Source of the DNA: Chlorops oryzae
Lineage: Eukaryota; Arthropoda; Insecta; Diptera; Chloropidae
Length of the DNA: 64,000 bases
NCBI GenBank assembly: GCA_020466095.1
Contig: CM035807.1
Coordinates: 20,809,985-20,873,984 of the forward strand
Direction of reading: 5' to 3'
Position 1 is the first letter of the stretch; each line of letters opens with the position of its first letter. This document shows positions 24,601 to 35,572 of the stretch, piece after piece. The notes beneath the pieces were generated by a model that was given only the letters and a program-made list of their open reading frames with translations, was not told the origin of the DNA and did not search any database. A program made the translations under genes and the position numbers.

Positions 24601-25104
24601 TCTTTCGAAGGTGGAGTGTGTGTGTTTTTATTTTCGGAAAACGTTAATTTGAAAATGATCGCGCAAATCGTGCAAAACTGAACAAAATGAGAGTTTTTAA
24701 TTATGTATTAAGAAGAAAATAATTAAAATCTAATATTAAATTTGTGATCTCCAATGATTTGTTTATTGTAAGCCTTCTAAAAGAGGCAATCGTATTCGTG
24801 CAATATTTAAAAAATTATTAAAAATTACCGAATTGACGCCGATCGCGTTGTGAGAGAAGAAATTATAGATATAAAAGAAGAAAGAGAAGGAGAGCGTAAA
24901 AATAAATAAATGTTTTGGCATGTGTTTATGCCATTTCTAGTGAAACAACGTTAAATAAAAAAATAAGAAAACAAAAACAATAACAACAACAACAACGAAG
25001 ATCAGTTTTTGTTTCTCTACCTGCTAATAATGGTAAAAATATAAGAATCAAAGTAAGAACAGCAGCAGCCCGACGAGAAAAACTTGCATTTCACGCATTT
25101 GCAG
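24588..25104 (+). other. Probable 5' untranslated leader exon
   Basis: This A-rich leader ends in GCATTTGCAG followed by GTAAAT, a fair splice donor at 25105. It has AACAACAACAAC and GCAGCAGC stretches typical of fly 5' leaders. It contains a short upstream frame at 24655-24681 (nine codons including stop, starting ATGATCGCG). Splicing to the acceptor at 33856/33857 would place the main ATG 13 bases into the next exon. No transcript evidence is available, and the donor could instead belong to a non-coding RNA. Confidence 0.35.
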
Positions 25105-25974
25105 GTAAATGAGTTTCGAAAATTGTCCGAAAGGTTCTAATATTTAGCTTAAGAACTAATGTGTAAGATCATTTGATTTGGGTTCTAATTAGATTTAAGC
25201 AGGATCTCCAGGGAGCTATTTGAATGGAATGAAGGGCAACGATGTACCGGCACTTGTCAGCAGATTGCATAGTAATACAGTGAAAACGATTCTTGGTGGA
25301 CGATGTGACGGTCTACATTTTAAAAAATCCCCATCAAAAAGACGTTTACTCAAAAAATATCTCGATTTTTTAGAAATGGCGTATTTGATGGGGGCTGATA
25401 GGGCCACATGCCCTTTTAGACGGAGCTATCTTGAAAATCAAGCCATTAGTCTACATCTACATTCAATTAGTGGCGTGGATCAATGGGGAAACAATAGATA
25501 AAAAGACCTTTGTAGAAACGACTGGGCGACTGCATCTTTGGACCCCACCTCACTACACTACTGAATTCAGTACGACGATATTGATTTTATGTTTGAACCC
25601 AATGATTGGATAGCCAAAGAGGTGCTATTTAAGAACCAACGAGATTTTTGACTGAATTTGATGAGAAGTTTCAAAATAGACCTCTTCATGGGAAATTTTC
25701 CCCCAAATGACAATTTTTGACCTCTAAACAACAACTGCTATATTATCATCAACTGATTACCTTACAGAGAGAATCGTGTTTGAAACGAATACATGGCTAG
25801 CCTTTTGATGGATGGCGGGAAGATACTTTAAAAATGATCGATATTTTCTAAATTCCCACTTCTTCTTCTTCATTCCCTTAATACCTTCAATCCCGATCAA
25901 TCTCGGGTCTTTTCTTCTCGATATCGTTCAGAATTTCTTTTGTTATAATCTGAACCGTCCAATTTATGAAGACC

Positions 25975-26135
25975 CACTGCTGTAGAGAGGGGGCTGGAAA
26001 AGGGGGATTTTCGCCCGGGCCCGGGATTTCTGAAGGGGCCCACAATTGGAATGGGAATTGGTCGCACATGTCTGTGAGGACCCCGGGAAAAAAGCCCCCG
26101 CGCCCCAAATTTCTTTCTACGGGCCTGCTGCTAAG
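25975..26135. repeat. GC-rich patch, possible mobile-element remnant
   Basis: Runs such as GGGGGCTGG, GCCCGGGCCCGGG, GAAGGGGCCCAC and AAAGCCCCCGCGCCCC stand out sharply from the AT-rich surroundings. The edges (CTGTAGAGAGG on the left, ACGGGCCTGCTG on the right) are not a clear inverted pair and no target duplication was found. A remnant of a GC-rich DNA transposon is the best guess. No coding frame was recognised. Confidence 0.35.
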
Positions 26136-27044
26136 CCTTCCCTGATGGTTTTGAGGCACCTCTTTCTTGGTCCTAGAACCTCTAGTCTTAACATCACCGA
26201 CTATCTGAGATCAACTGTATAAGAACTATGAATGGTGGCCATTGCGCAATATTACCTCAGCTAGATCATTCTAACATCAGCATTGGAAGCGAGAAGGATG
26301 ATTTCCGTTTCGGGGTTGGGTCTTTTTGTGTTTATCAACCATTGAAAAATAATTTAGCTTCCGAAAGCCATATTTTCAACAACATTCCATGTTATTTCAT
26401 ATCAAAAGGAACATGATTATTTCATATATTCGGGATTTTGCTGATCATCAAAACGCTATGTGATGTCTATATTGCTAGCTATAGCTTTTCTTTTCTTCCC
26501 ACTTAGTACTGTGTAAATTTAATTCTAAAAAATTATTAAATCGATTAACTTAATCAAGCTTTTCTTTTCATAAAAACTCAAAAGAAGGAAAAACTCCTAC
26601 AAAATACTTTGAGCTCCCCACTTGGCTACTGCAATCTCTGCAACCCGACTAACCGGTCCGACTTCTAGCTCATTTTTACATGCTATCCAAATTAATTACA
26701 GCTTCAAATTAGTAGTGGCGTTATCATGATCGACCGAAGCTAAAAAAGACATGCGTTCTTTTACCTGCCAGATGAGATCCATAAGCGCCAAGTGCGGGGT
26801 TTCCATTTCAACACCATTTCAAAGCCAACGAACAAATAGAACCATTGAAAAATTAAAAAAAAAAAATAATAATAATAACGATCATAAGAGCCTGTGATAT
26901 AATCAGGAGGAAAAAGTTCCACACGGCTCTGCTCTCTTAGCACGGATTTTTGGCTTTAGAAATAAATCTTCAAAAACTCACTTAATTCGAAAATCCATTG
27001 CGACTTTGGGTTAGGTAGTGAGCCAACAAGCTGTGATCTCTCTC

Positions 27045-27070
27045 TGTGTGTGTGTGTGTGTGTGTGTGTG
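27045..27070. repeat. (TG)n microsatellite
   Basis: Uninterrupted dinucleotide run of about 13 units, preceded by a short TC-rich stretch. Confidence 0.9.
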
Positions 27071-28823
27071 CATGTGTTGGCGCTGTGACGCCAGGGATCA
27101 TCATATGGCATGTCATAAGAAACAGACCAGCAAAACAAAAGCAAAAAGAACGCTCAATATTTTGAATCGAAGCAAGCAATAAAGGAGGAGATGGGATAAG
27201 ATGAGAAGAAAAAATATTGAATCTCAAAAGGCTCGTCTCGAATTGATTCCGTGTGGGTTTCGTTGGATCACTTCATATTAGCTGGTCGTCGTCGGTAGCA
27301 CGCACACAAAGACAATCAAAATTTATTTAAACGAAAAGAAGAAAACGAAAATGATGATGAAGAGGCAAAACTAGCCATGGTTAAATCTCTTGAATCCAGA
27401 TTTTCATCGCTTATGAAGTGATTTTTGGGATTAAGTTCGACGTGCATCGCTTCACGATCGATAAATGTGAATTTATTCAAAGATTAATCTTGACCGAACA
27501 CTTGGAAATACGAAAATGCTGTCTCATTTGGTCTCGAGAAGAACAGATGCTCATTTTTTATTTAAGGATCGTGGTGGTCAAGACCGACAGAGAGCGTTCG
27601 ATGCACACCGCAGACTGATTCTATGCATTGAAAGATCATTTTGCTAAGAGCCTCGGAAAAAGATCACCCAAAATGAGCCTAACTTTTTTCGATTAATTTC
27701 TCATTTCATAAAAATAAAATCAAGAAAATTATTGAAGTTCGTCGCAGTGATCTATCACTTGACCTTTGGACCGATCGAGCGATCATTTTTTCCCTACCTT
27801 ACTGAAAAATATTTTCTCTTAATAAAAAAATTAAAAAATTTCAAGAAAACCCGACTCGATCTCTCAAACAACTTGCACAGTAAAGTCCACCCCAACGATC
27901 TCAACATATTGAGTGGGCTCATTTCAACGTACAGCCTACTGCAAAGTAAAAAAAAAAAAAAAAAAAAATATGCAAGAAATTGCAAAATTCGGCGTCATAT
28001 TGTCGAATATATTTAAGTAATTATGTAGATATATTTTTGCATATTTTTCTTATTTCTGCAAACAACTCGATTCATTCATGCGTTGGCTCATTCATGCGCC
28101 TCAGACGAAATTCGTTCGTTTGACAACGCCGAGTTGCACGGCAAGTGCTTGACGAATTTTTTGCATACGCGATCGTGATCTAAAAGAAAATGGCACTAGA
28201 AAAACATAAAAACCCACGTGAGAATCAAGAATTTTCACGCAGAGGTGTTTTTCGCCAGCAGCTCTACTTAAGTATGTTCATATAAATAAAATAAAATAAA
28301 TGGTTGGAACAAAAACATACGCCTTGCTATCGGGGGGAAATTTCTCTCCATTTAACCCTCAAAAAGTTCATGCACTTTGCAGTCCTTCTCCATCTTTTTA
28401 TCGGCGATTTTCCCCTATCGATCTCGTTTTGATACGGTAAAAAAAAAAAAAACAAAATAGGCGACGTGTTTTCAATCTCTTCGATACACATTTTCACAGG
28501 AATATGAACACAATCTCTGAAATCAACCTGCCACAGGCACGCAAATGCTAACAAGTGATCGTGGCATTCGTAGTTCCCTTTTCATGCCGTATCGAGACAC
28601 AGAAAAGAGGGACATAAAAATTATTCTACCGTTACGTTCATAAATTTCGTTCGTTCGTATTTTTAACCCTCATGGAACTCCGTCGTTTTCTTATTGTGCT
28701 GCCTGTGCACACATATGGTCGAAATAGATTTATTTAAACTGGCTCAGGATCATACTTGAGGATCGTTTCACTAGCCGAGACTAGCGAACAAAAATTTACC
28801 CATCGGATCGGATCGGATATTTG

Positions 28824-28850
28824 TGCACACACACACACACACACACAACA
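28824..28850. repeat. (CA)n microsatellite
   Basis: Dinucleotide run of about 11-12 units with one break near its end. Confidence 0.85.
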
Positions 28851-30501
28851 CACTGTGCATCCCCGTTCGAATCGAAGCAATCTCCGATTTAGCACGTTGT
28901 CTATGCTGGTTGCATGCCACATTTTACGAGGGTTTACTGCCATTGTTTCTCGGGAAAATGAGGAATATGATCATCATGTGATAATTACAATTTTCTGTTG
29001 CACATGTTGAGCGTTGTTGTGGTTTCAGTTCTGTTCTTCTGCTAAAAGATAAAGTCAGAAGAAGAAGAAAATGAAGAAAAATGAAAATTCGTGTTGCATT
29101 TATTGAAAAAGCAAATTCCCTTTTCAATTTGGTAATGCGTAGCACTCTGAGAAGAAGTAAACACAACAGATAAATGCAACCTTGAAAAGATAATATCTTT
29201 CATTCGAGTGATAAGGAATGAAAAAAATGGGTTCGTACCCACAGTCTATAGTCGGGGAAGTACACGGGCACAAAACAGAGAAGACAAAAAATAGATAAGA
29301 TACGTTGGAAGAAGGCCAAAGTCAAACTTGGCATTGAATATAAACAAAAAAAAAAATAAATAAATAAACAATAGAACTAATAGAAATACTGTTAGGGAAC
29401 ACTGACAGACCCTACTCTAGTCTTGTCAGGGGCTTAGTTTTTAACAAGGTGTAGTGATTTTAATGCCACTGAATTTCATCCGTTTTCATCGGAACTTTTA
29501 CAAAGCGAAAGGAAATTGAGAGAGACATCGGTATGGCATGAATCCCTAAGCTGGTCTCTTAAACCATTATATTATATTGAGATTTGATTGCCGAACAGCA
29601 GGCTCCGAGATGGAAAAACAGTACCCCATTAGTTCCATCATATAGCCGAGAGATATTGGTTTTAACCAGAGCGACTTGAAATCTGAACCGAGCCCTCATA
29701 TGCAAGCCCTCCTCTGTACTAAACAAATAAAATGGAAGAAAACTGGTCTTCAAGCTTTATGGGGTCCTTCACAGTTATAAATTAAAGACCATAGGTATAT
29801 GTATGGCCATTCCATTCGATAGACTTAACATGCGATCAGTTTCCCTCTTCATTTTCTTATCCCTTGGACTCTGAGATTGTACGTAGATAGTTTAAGATAA
29901 CGTGTAAAATCGGAAGGATACGTGTCATGAATAAAATGCATCTCATCATATTCTTAATGAATATTCCCTAGATTTTTTCCCTAAAAATTTCTCTCTCCTT
30001 TGATGACCTCTGCTTAAAAATGTTCGGAATTCTTGTTCCCTGTATTCTCTCTTCTCAGCGTGCTTAAAAAGGGAGTATTTGTTTTCAAATTCGCAGGGGA
30101 AAATTCCCCGGAAATATTTAGAATCGGGTCGATGATAAACCCCTACATTTATATATTTTCTTTAACCCATTGCTGCCGAAATAATTCATTTTGATTTTTG
30201 ATCATGAAATGACAGCCCAAATTCCCTCTGACATCCGTCTAACATAATATCAATTCTTGATTCTCATATCATCCTCATTCCTTAACCCATTTATATTATT
30301 AACCCTCTAATGCCACAAATTTTTTCAATGAAAAAATCAAATGAGAAATTAATCTTATCGTTGAGTAGAGTAGAATAGATTGAAACGAATCTGAAATTTT
30401 GTATAAGTATTTATTTTTATAAGTATTTTATTTTTTATTATATTTAATATATAATTTATTATTAATAATATAATTTAATTGAATAAACTCCGTCTAGAGA
30501 G

Positions 30502-30935
30502 TAGGGCTGTGCAGTCGGTTAATTTTTATCCGACTCCGGAGAGAATTATCCGACTCCAACTCCGACTCCTTGAATATAAAAATTTTTATACTTCTTGAAA
30601 AATAATTTGTCATTTATCTCATTAAAATTTCTATAAGAAATCAGCGAAATGTAGGTTTATAGCAAATGATCGATATTCATCGATGGCAGATAAACATCGA
30701 TGTTTTTCTAACATCGCTCATTCCAACAGCTGACTTTAGTTAGAGGTGGGAATATTTTGTGGCTTAGAGATGAACTTTTTCGATGAATATTTTATGCACA
30801 TATGCAATCGACAAATAAATTTTATACATACAAAAACATAAAAAACAAAACTGGAGTCGGGGAGTCGGATTGTTTTTTGCGACTCCGACTCCTAAAAATA
30901 AGTGCGACTCCACCGACTCCGACTCCACAGCCCTG
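30502..30935. mobile_element. hAT-type MITE, 434 bp, ends CAGGGCTGTGGAGTCGG
   Basis: The ends are inverted: left TAGGGCTGTGCAGTCGG, right (reverse complement) CAGGGCTGTGGAGTCGG. The element is flanked by a perfect 8-bp duplication CTAGAGAG (30494-30501 and 30936-30943). An 8-bp duplication and CAGGG-type ends are diagnostic of the hAT superfamily. Both termini carry reiterated GACTCC/GGAGTC hexamers, candidate transposase-binding repeats. The AT-rich interior has no transposase frame, so the copy is non-autonomous and relies on an element elsewhere. Confidence 0.85.
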
Positions 30936-32151
30936 CTAGAGAGGGAGCCAGTACTTAGTGGGTTAAATTCTGGAAATTGTGGAAAATTGTGTACATAATT
31001 CAGGGATATTCCTCACCCGCTCTTCCGAACACATTTCCATTGCTTTATGACCCTCTAGAACTCCATGGTCTACGAGCTCCGAAGAAGAGTACGTCATTTC
31101 TCATTGAATTTAAAAGAGAGAGAAAGAAAGAAAAGAAAAAAAAAAACAAACGTCCATCCATTTCAAAAGTGAATTAAATTTTTCGAACCTACGTCACTGA
31201 ATTCGAAAAATGAAATTATTCGAAAAAAATCCTATTTGAGATGCGAATAAAAAATTGAGTAGGATCTTGTTTTATTTATATTTATTTTATGTATTTCTAT
31301 TTTTAAATTGCTGTCCATTGAATATGCGATCAAAGTGTAAATACTTTCAACGTTTTGTTTTATGGACTGCCTTGCCTTTCTCGTGCCTCGACTCGAATTC
31401 GCCTTCAAGCCTTTGCTAGATATGTGCATAAATAAAAACTCGATCCTTGCGGATCTTATCAAATTATACAATGGTAAACAGCACACTTTTTTGTTGGTTT
31501 TGTGTTTTTTTATTTAATTTTTATTATTTTTACATAAAAATCGCATTTCATTGCTCGATCTGTATTGAAAAAAAAAAAAAAAATCAAGAAAATGAAATGA
31601 ATTAGAAAAGTAGAAAAGAAAAAATAAACGACAAAGTAACGCAGATCGTTCCCGCGTCATTTGCGATAAATAATTTTATGCCTTATAAAAATATATGTAA
31701 ATAGAAAATAATTGTTGAGAAAAGAATGAATTTCATACACAAAGCGAATTGCTTATATTATTTTTAAGTAAACTACAAGCCTAAGCCTTCTGCGCCTTAC
31801 GTACTTTGACCTCGAGTTCAGCGATTTGAGATAAAAAAAACACAACTCGACTGTGGAGCATATTCCATCCCCAAAGAGGCAACACTTTTCAGCTCACTGA
31901 GGCTGCGGTTTTTTTTTTTCAACTTATCAGTAATTTTTGTAATTTTTCTTATACTTATATGATTTTATTTATTTATTTATGATATGTTTTCGTATGGATG
32001 AAGAGAGATTTGCTTATTTTTTAATTTCTTTTTATTTTTGTTTTTTTTTTAGGTTGGGGATTTTACTTTAGCCGCAAGAAAGTGCTTGCTTTACTTTGCA
32101 TGTTTGGTCTTTTGTTACGTCTCACTTTACTCAATCGTTCGACTCGATTCA

Positions 32152-32176
32152 TTCATTCATTCATTCATTTATTCAG
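32152..32176. repeat. (ATTC)n microsatellite
   Basis: About six units, the last imperfect (TTTATTC). A related GTCG/GTCT tetranucleotide stretch lies at about 32322-32346. Confidence 0.85.
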
Positions 32177-33856
32177 CCAGTTGTGCATTCATTGTTAGCT
32201 TACGTCTCTCGTGCCGCCCAAAATTTTCGGGGGTCTTCTCCCTTCAAACGTACAGCTGTTCAGCTTGTACGCAGCATATTATTCCAATTCAACTTCCGGT
32301 GATAAAATCCGCACATACATACATCGGTCGGTCTGTCGGTCGGTCGGCTCCGCGATCTACATAATTGCCTTTGCCTTAGCTTAAGTTATGCGTAAAAATG
32401 TTCTTTTAATTCTTTTTAGGACCAAATCAAATATTTGTCGTCAACTGAATTGAAATACATGGGATTTCTAGTAGGTACCTAAAGTACGTTTTAGTTTTAC
32501 GGCTTCAGAAATGAAGGTCGATGGGAGGAAGAGGATCGACCATATAAAGTGCCCATGGAAAAATTTGATTTAAGAAATCATAATGTTGCATCAAACGATA
32601 AGACTGCTTAAAATGGTCTCGGCACTCATTCACTCGATTTTATGGTTCCGCGATGTTTTTGCTCTAAGTATAAAAAGAGTGTTTCCAATCCCAAGTAATT
32701 CCAAGATCCAGCGTGAAGATTTTGAAGCTAAAAATTGCGATCTGAAAGGGTATATGTTTGAAATGCCTTAGCGTTACATTACCGCAATGCTCTCCGCTTT
32801 CTTTATCTGCTCCCGATAGGTATGCATTACTCTTGGGTATTTCACCCGATACAATTTCATTTAACCTCTTTGGAAGTTTGGTTTCACAAATGTATGTAAA
32901 AACGTTACAAAAAATTGCGCAACCTTCTTTCTATTCTCTTGGTCTTTTTTGCCAGCAAAATTCTCGTTCGAAATTAATTATCTTATCGCTGCTTATCGTT
33001 AAAAATGGGAGTACGGTTCATTTAGGCGTGCACGGCCACCAAGACAAATACGATTATAGATTAGAAGGATATATATACAATCAAACTTCCATGAATCGAA
33101 TTGTCCATAAATTGAACTTGATTCTCTTTTAAAAAAGTCCTACAAACACGGAGAGAAATCCTTTCATGAAATTACAGGAAAAGACCCAAATTTTCTTGTA
33201 CCTTCCGGATGATACGCCCTTTAATCTTACTCTAATTACCCTTTTCCCCACCGAAAGCAAAACTAAATTAAAATGATTCTCTCTCAGTTGCTTAATGCTC
33301 CTTTCTTATTTTCTATGAATCTCATGCACTTTATGGCGACACAAAAAGATCAGAGAATCGGTTAGAAAGGCAAAGTGTGTCGGTGCCTTTGTTGTGGCCT
33401 GGTCTAAAGATTTACAATCTATAAAACTTCAAACGGCTATTATCATTACCACAAATCATCATCATCATCATCATCATTACTATCAGTGGTGCATCCCTAC
33501 ACCGTTTTTTCCCCTCCTGTTTTTTGTTTGATGTGGCACTCAAATAGATCGTATAAATTTGTATTCGTAAACACTAAAGACCCGTACCTGCAGTTTCGGG
33601 ACTTTGCCTTTTTGACGCTTTGACTTCCACTATTTGCTTATCGACTAATTGTAGCCGGATTGCTATAAACTTTTCTTCGAAAAGGTAACAGTTTCAGAGT
33701 TGCTTCGCATAAACACGTTAGTACTTAAATAAACTAGAAGCATTAAATGAACAGACCACGTAGATAAGATGGACACAGCGGCAGCGCATTGCAATGAGTT
33801 TATTTCTCGATCGAACTCTCTCTCACTTTCTCTCTCTTTCTCTCACTCTTTTGCAG

Positions 33857-34055
33857 ATGTCTTCGCAACATGGAATTGGCTATATGTAAAACAGAACTAT
33901 CGATCAATAAATTTATGTTTCCAGCCGTTAGTGCCTCAACTCCCCAGCCATCGTCGTCGTCAGTGTTCTTCGAAGAGAACGAAATACTCAAATTCAATGC
34001 GAATTATTTGCTCAAGAGCACAAATAATCACAACATCAATAATAACAGTGTCTTA

Positions 34056-34106
<51 letters not shown>

Positions 34107-34214
34107 TATAATTCTACGTTTAGCAATAATATTACAAATATTTTTAGCAACACAAATAGCAATATGCGCATGAAGAAGAGTCGTCGAGTGACGTTCCTCT
34201 CCAATTTAGTTGAG
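33857..34214 (+). CDS. First coding exon of an unrecognised nuclear-type protein gene
   Basis: Translation most likely starts at 33870, in CAACATGG, a good fly start context. An out-of-frame ATG at 33857 opens a ten-codon frame overlapping it. The exon encodes 115 residues up to a consensus donor (GAG, then GTGAGT at 34215) and ends on a codon boundary. Visible features: a Ser-Thr-Pro-Gln patch at residues 21-31, an acidic/hydrophobic patch FFEENEILKFNANYLLKS at 33-50, a 17-residue poly-Asn run at 63-79 from an (AAT)n tract, a Ser/Asn/Thr-rich stretch, and a basic patch KKSRRVTF at 102-109. The last fits the K/R-x-V/I-x-F class of PP1-docking motifs. There is no signal peptide or membrane segment. 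It is probably a disordered nuclear regulator, and I do not recognise the family. Confidence 0.7.
34060..34108 (+). repeat. (AAT)n trinucleotide tract within the coding exon
   Basis: Encodes most of the poly-Asn run (residues 63-79) of the protein starting at 33870. Its length is a multiple of three within the open frame. Purity of the triplet suggests recent slippage and likely length polymorphism. Confidence 0.85.
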
Positions 34215-34296
34215 GTGAGTGAAAATTTTCTTTTTTATTTAATTTTATTTTGTTAAGAAAAATATTTGGAAGAAAATCTAAGTTTTATAATTTTAT

Positions 34297-34443
34297 TAGG
34301 GGTATTCACAAAGGCGTGTTAAAAACGTCGTAAAATCGGAAAATTGCGCCTTTTAAAAAATGTTTTAACTTTTTTGTATCTTGCACAACTTTTTAGGCAG
34401 ATAAAATTTTGAATATTTTCCGACGCCTTTGTGAGTACCCCTA
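34297..34443. mobile_element. MITE, 0.15 kb, ends AGGGGTATTCACAAAGGCG
   Basis: Left end TAGGGGTATTCACAAAGGCG is repeated in inverted form at the right end with one mismatch (TAGGGGTACTCACAAAGGCG). Flanks allow either a TA duplication (Tc1/mariner-like) or a 3-bp ATT, so the superfamily is unresolved. The 0.1-kb interior is non-coding. It lies 82 bases inside the intron from the donor at 34215. Confidence 0.7.
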
Positions 34444-34579
34444 TTCATTCTGCTTACAATCGATTGTTTGCCTTATGACCAAAGTCTTGCCGCAAATTCG
34501 AAAATATCGGAGTAGCCCTACTCTGGTGATTCAACGCCTTCCGAAGGATAAGTAATGTTTCGCCGACATCAACATACAG

Positions 34580-34752
34580 AAGACGGCCTCGTAGTTGGCT
34601 GAGATGCCAAATTACGAAGTGGGAGGCCCTGGGTTCGACTCCCAGCTCAGGTCGCGGATGTTGTTTAGTTTTTCTCTTTGGTTTACCAATTTTTCGTGGC
34701 ATCACAAAGGGCCCATGAGGCCTAAGTGTGTCAACCCACATTAACTTAACCT
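34580..34752 (+). mobile_element. tRNA-derived SINE, full-length reference copy (plus)
   Basis: The head AAGACGGCCTCGTAGTTGG, an A-box-like TGGCTGAGATG and a perfect B-box GGGTTCGACTCCC form an RNA polymerase III promoter. The body carries GGCATCACAAAGGGCCCATG and AGGCCTAAGTGTGTCAACCC, and the tail is ATTAACTTAACCT. A perfect 9-bp duplication AACATACAG flanks it (34571-34579 and 34753-34761). Copies at 9935, 12126 and 23034 share the head and, where intact, the body. The right duplication includes the first three bases (CAG) of the adjacent MITE, so the SINE landed on that MITE's edge. Confidence 0.8.
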
Positions 34753-34758
34753 AACATA

Positions 34759-35124
34759 CAGTAGAGTCTGGCTAGAGTGAATTAATTTTTTGCAAGCCCT
34801 GTTCATATTATGTTACAAAGGTGGTTCACACAAACGCGGCTGAGTCTTTGTATGTCTTATTTACTTTTTTTGATTAAAATATGTTTAAAATGATTTAAAA
34901 TCATGTTTACAAGTTGGAAAAAAAATTTTTTTTTTTTTGTAAAGGCCCACTTTTATTTTTTATTAAGAAAGGATGTTAACTTTCTTACTTTTTTTGTACC
35001 ACAAATGTTCGATTTGGCTACGCCATAAGATTAATATTAGTTTTTTGTTTTTCGGCTTAAAATATCACACCACAGCACCACAGTGTTCACTCTGTCCGGG
35101 GTTCATACTACCCAGATTCTACTG
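34759..35124. mobile_element. Tc1/mariner (pogo-like) MITE, 366 bp
   Basis: Left end CAGTAGAGTCTGGCTAGAG and right end (reverse complement) CAGTAGAATCTGGGTAGTA are imperfect inverted repeats starting CAGTAGA. Each is flanked by TA (34757-34758 and 35125-35126), the Tc1/mariner target. The AT-rich interior has no transposase. It is older than the SINE on its left edge. Confidence 0.7.
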
Positions 35125-35519
35125 TATTTTCATTGTTCTTTATTTATTATGAATTCATAATGTCCAAAATGAATTCAGTTAAGCGCATGATCTGTTTTAC
35201 GAAGATCCCAATTGGGTTAAATTATTTCAAGAAAATCTCTGAATTTTACTTTATTATGACTCATAATAAGTATGACTCGTGAGATACACTGACCTGCAGG
35301 CCTTAATACTCCATAAGTTAAGAATTTAAGCATTCCGCAAAGTGCCAAATCCGTTCTCAAAACTTTTCATATGACCCTCGTACAAAGTATGCTGTAGAGC
35401 ATTAAGCTTAGGTATAATTTTTTGTCATTTCAGCAATGCAAAGTTCCTAATTCATATTCATCAGACGTTTAGCACAAAGTCCCATATTAAAAATATTTTT
35501 ATAGAAAAAACAATAAAAT

Positions 35520-35572
35520 TCCCTTTAAGGAATCGACTGCCAAATATGATACGGCTTCCTTAAAGGGATACA
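35520..35572. other. Short perfect hairpin, 13-bp stem
   Basis: TCCCTTTAAGGAA is followed after about 23 bases by its reverse complement TTCCTTAAAGGGA. A weaker GCC/GGC pair extends pairing in the loop. It is too short and too simple to call a microRNA precursor and could be an element relic. Coordinates are approximate by a base or two. Confidence 0.5.

Larger units (their letters stand above)
25105..33856 (+). other. Putative first intron, 8.75 kb
   Basis: Runs from the GTAAAT donor at 25105 to a very strong acceptor at 33856, where a tract of CTCTCT/TTTCTC repeats ends in TTTTGCAG. It holds the hAT MITE at 30502, a GC-rich patch at 25980-26130, a (TG)n at 27045-27070, a (CA)n at 28824-28850 and an (ATTC)n at 32152-32176. 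Several frames of 60-124 codons inside it (for example 25220-25501 and 32758-33132) are unrecognised. Confidence 0.35.

Noticed and set aside
35520..35572. MicroRNA precursor
   Set aside because: Only a 13-bp perfect stem with a loosely paired loop; too short for a typical precursor.
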